Shown here: piece after piece, positions 5,730-7,306 of the stretch
Layout of the letters: every line of letters begins with the position of its first letter
How positions within the stretch are numbered: the first letter of the stretch is position 1
From: Deltaproteobacteria bacterium
Lineage (GTDB): Bacteria; Bdellovibrionota; FAC87; UBA2466
Reading direction: 5' to 3'
NCBI GenBank assembly: GCA_013205415.1
Contig: JABMMY010000064.1
Coordinates: 1-7,306, forward strand
DNA length: 7,306 nt
Notes under the pieces: generated by a model
Databases searched by the model: none
Told to the model about the DNA's origin: nothing
What the model saw: only the letters and a program-made list of their open reading frames with translations
Translations under genes and position numbers: made by a program

Positions 5730-7306
5730 TTAGATCACCCAACCTTTAAGCGAAATCCACAGAATCCAAACTCCACCCATAAGAAAAATGAGTAGATAAA
5801 ATTGTACTAGCCCCGACTGAAGTACATTTAAAAGTATAGCCAATCCAGAGGAAAGTCTGACAGGAACAAAAACCAATCCATCAATCACCAGAGGATCAAA
5901 AATTTTAGCAAAAAATCTGGAGACAGATTTAAATGGCATCACAAAAACAATATCGTAAAGCTCATCTATCCAAAATTTATTTAGAAATACTATCTGAAAA
6001 GGGCGCAACCCTTTTTGAGCGGTCTCTGCCCTAGACAATTTTCCATAAAAAAACCAGGCTACAAATATTCCAGCCGCCGCTAAACTGGTCGCTATCCCCA
6101 TCGCTAAATGCTCGGAGATGTTTGTGGCCTGTTCAGGAAACGTAATTAGCACTGCGGAAAGATAATGTTCTAAATAGTTAGGGAGTAGATGAAGCCCGTG
6201 CGGAATACCCAGTAATCCACTAAAAGCACTTCCGACAGCTAATAGGCAAAGAGGAAGCAACATGACCCATGAGCTTTCGTGGGGATGAGCCTCTCCTCGA
6301 TACTCGCCCATAAAAACCATGACAAACATTCGAGTCATGTAAAAGGCTGTGAGTGTAGAGGCGGTTAAACCAAGAATCCAAAGCACGGTTCCATTGGAAG
6401 ATCCCACTAAGGCACTATAAAGGATCGTGTCTTTACTAAAAAACCCGGAAAGAGGGGGGATTCCGCAGATCGCCGCTGTTGCAATCAGACAAGTTAGAAA
6501 CGTCCCCGGCATTTTCTTTCGGAGCCCCCCCATATGACAAATATTTTGCTCTCCATGCAAACCATGAATCACACTACCTGCCCCCAAAAATAATAGTGCC
6601 TTAAAAAAGGCGTGGGTCATCAGGTGAAAAACGGCGGCAAAATAGGATCTGCATCCGAGGGCCAAAAACATAAACCCTAATTGGCTAATAGTAGAATAGG
6701 CTAATACTTTTTTAATATCTCTTTGCGAAGTTGCTATTAGCGCCGCAAAAAGTGCAGTTCCCACACCCACCCAAGCAATAATGGCGTTAGTATCTCCGGT
6801 AAGCATAAACAAAAAGTTCATTCGACAAATCAAATAAATCCCAGCCGTCACCATCGTTGCAGCATGAATCAAAGCACTTACCGGAGTAGGTCCCGCCATC
6901 GCATCGGGTAACCAAATAAAAAGTGGAATTTGCGCCGACTTTCCAGTGGCTCCAATAAATAAAAAGAGGGCTGCAATATTTAATAGGCGAAGATCAAAGT
7001 GACCTGTAGTGGAAAGTAACTGAGCCATTTCATTAAAAGTAAGGGTATGAAATATCTGATAACAATAAAAAATACCGATTAAAAAACCGGCATCACCGAT
7101 ACGATTGACTAAAAAAGCCTTCATTCCAGCTTTTGCTTTATCGACATCCTCATACCAATAACCGATTAAAAGATAGGAACATAATCCCACCCCTTCCCAT
7201 CCCACAAAAAGGCCAAGAAGATTATCGGAGGTGATCAGCAGTAACATATTAAAAAGAAATAGATTCAAATAGGCAAAGTAACGACTAGGACCGCGCTCTT
7301 CTGCCA
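5730..7306 (-). CDS. nuoL: NADH-quinone oxidoreductase subunit L, N-terminus cut by the window edge
   Basis: NuoL is the distal antiporter-like subunit of complex I and carries the long lateral helix along the membrane arm. The frame stays open to the right edge; upstream of the TTG codon at 7266-7268 it reads AEERGPSRYFAY, which continues the family alignment, so that TTG is not the start. About 524 residues are visible, and roughly the first 110 of the usual ~615 are missing. Diagnostic parts are FVGWEGVGLCSYLLIGYWY (the TM5 glutamate), GATGKSAQIPLFIWLPDAM (the TM7 lysine), ALIHAATMVTAGIYL, HLMTHAFFKALLFLGAGSVIHG (two histidines and a lysine) and GIPPLSGFFSKDTIL (lysine and aspartate of TM12). 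The C-terminal region NKFWIDELYD and beyond fits the lateral helix plus the last membrane helix. The order L-M-N and the spacing show one operon; nuoK would be expected just beyond the edge. Confidence 0.98.
   Translation of the reverse strand, partial: AEERGPSRYFAYLNLFLFNMLLLITSDNLLGLFVGWEGVGLCSYLLIGYWYEDVDKAKAGMKAFLVNRIGDAGFLIGIFYCYQIFHTLTFNEMAQLLSTTGHFDLRLLNIAALFLFIGATGKSAQIPLFIWLPDAMAGPTPVSALIHAATMVTAGIYLICRMNFLFMLTGDTNAIIAWVGVGTALFAALIATSQRDIKKVLAYSTISQLGFMFLALGCRSYFAAVFHLMTHAFFKALLFLGAGSVIHGLHGEQNICHMGGLRKKMPGTFLTCLIATAAICGIPPLSGFFSKDTILYSALVGSSNGTVLWILGLTASTLTAFYMTRMFVMVFMGEYRGEAHPHESSWVMLLPLCLLAVGSAFSGLLGIPHGLHLLPNYLEHYLSAVLITFPEQATNISEHLAMGIATSLAAAGIFVAWFFYGKLSRAETAQKGLRPFQIVFLNKFWIDELYDIVFVMPFKSVSRFFAKIFDPLVIDGLVFVPVRLSSGLAILLNVLQSGLVQFYLLIFLMGGVWILWISLKGWVI

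Noticed and set aside
7266..7268. TTG as the real start of nuoL
   Set aside because: The reading frame continues upstream with residues matching the NuoL family (SRYFAYLNLF), so the gene begins outside the window.

Overview
The window holds the distal end of a respiratory complex I (NDH-1) operon, followed by an accessory ATPase gene and a predicted outer-membrane protein gene. The cell is Gram-negative: the protein at 207-932 has a signal peptide, a beta-rich body and a C-terminal phenylalanine, and complex I indicates aerobic or at least respiratory metabolism. The base composition is moderately AT-rich. The LPKGLT...LGTG start of the mature outer-membrane protein reminds me of a protein family of Bdellovibrio-like predatory bacteria. 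That is recall only, so the taxonomic guess (Bdellovibrionota or a related group) is weak.

Layout, left to right. Bases 1-206 have no convincing gene. Bases 1-150 form a near-perfect long inverted repeat with smaller hairpins inside, and a sigma70-like promoter at 171-200 follows. The outer-membrane protein gene lies at 207-932 (+). Bases 933-1042 lie between two convergent genes and hold a further copy of the repeat, inverted relative to the one at 104-167, so the gene sits between two facing copies of a module of about 63 bases. At 1043-2365 (-) is an AAA ATPase with a DUF4143-type C-terminal region. Bases 2366-2684 are intergenic. They hold a CRP-type operator placed as in a class II activated promoter for the ATPase, two small hairpins, and a 39-bp palindrome near the end of the complex I operon. 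From 2685 to the right edge (-) run nuoN, nuoM and nuoL, with nuoL cut by the window edge.

The three nuo genes encode the antiporter-like proton-pumping subunits of the complex I membrane arm. They are tightly packed in the usual L-M-N order: one base separates nuoL from nuoM, and nuoM overlaps nuoN by an ATGA. The lysine, glutamate and histidine residues of the proton path are intact in all three as far as visible. The ATPase shares their strand but appears to have its own promoter.

I see no convincing undescribed system. The parts most worth a second look are the inverted repeat family around the outer-membrane gene, the CRP-type promoter, and the 39-bp palindrome after nuoN.
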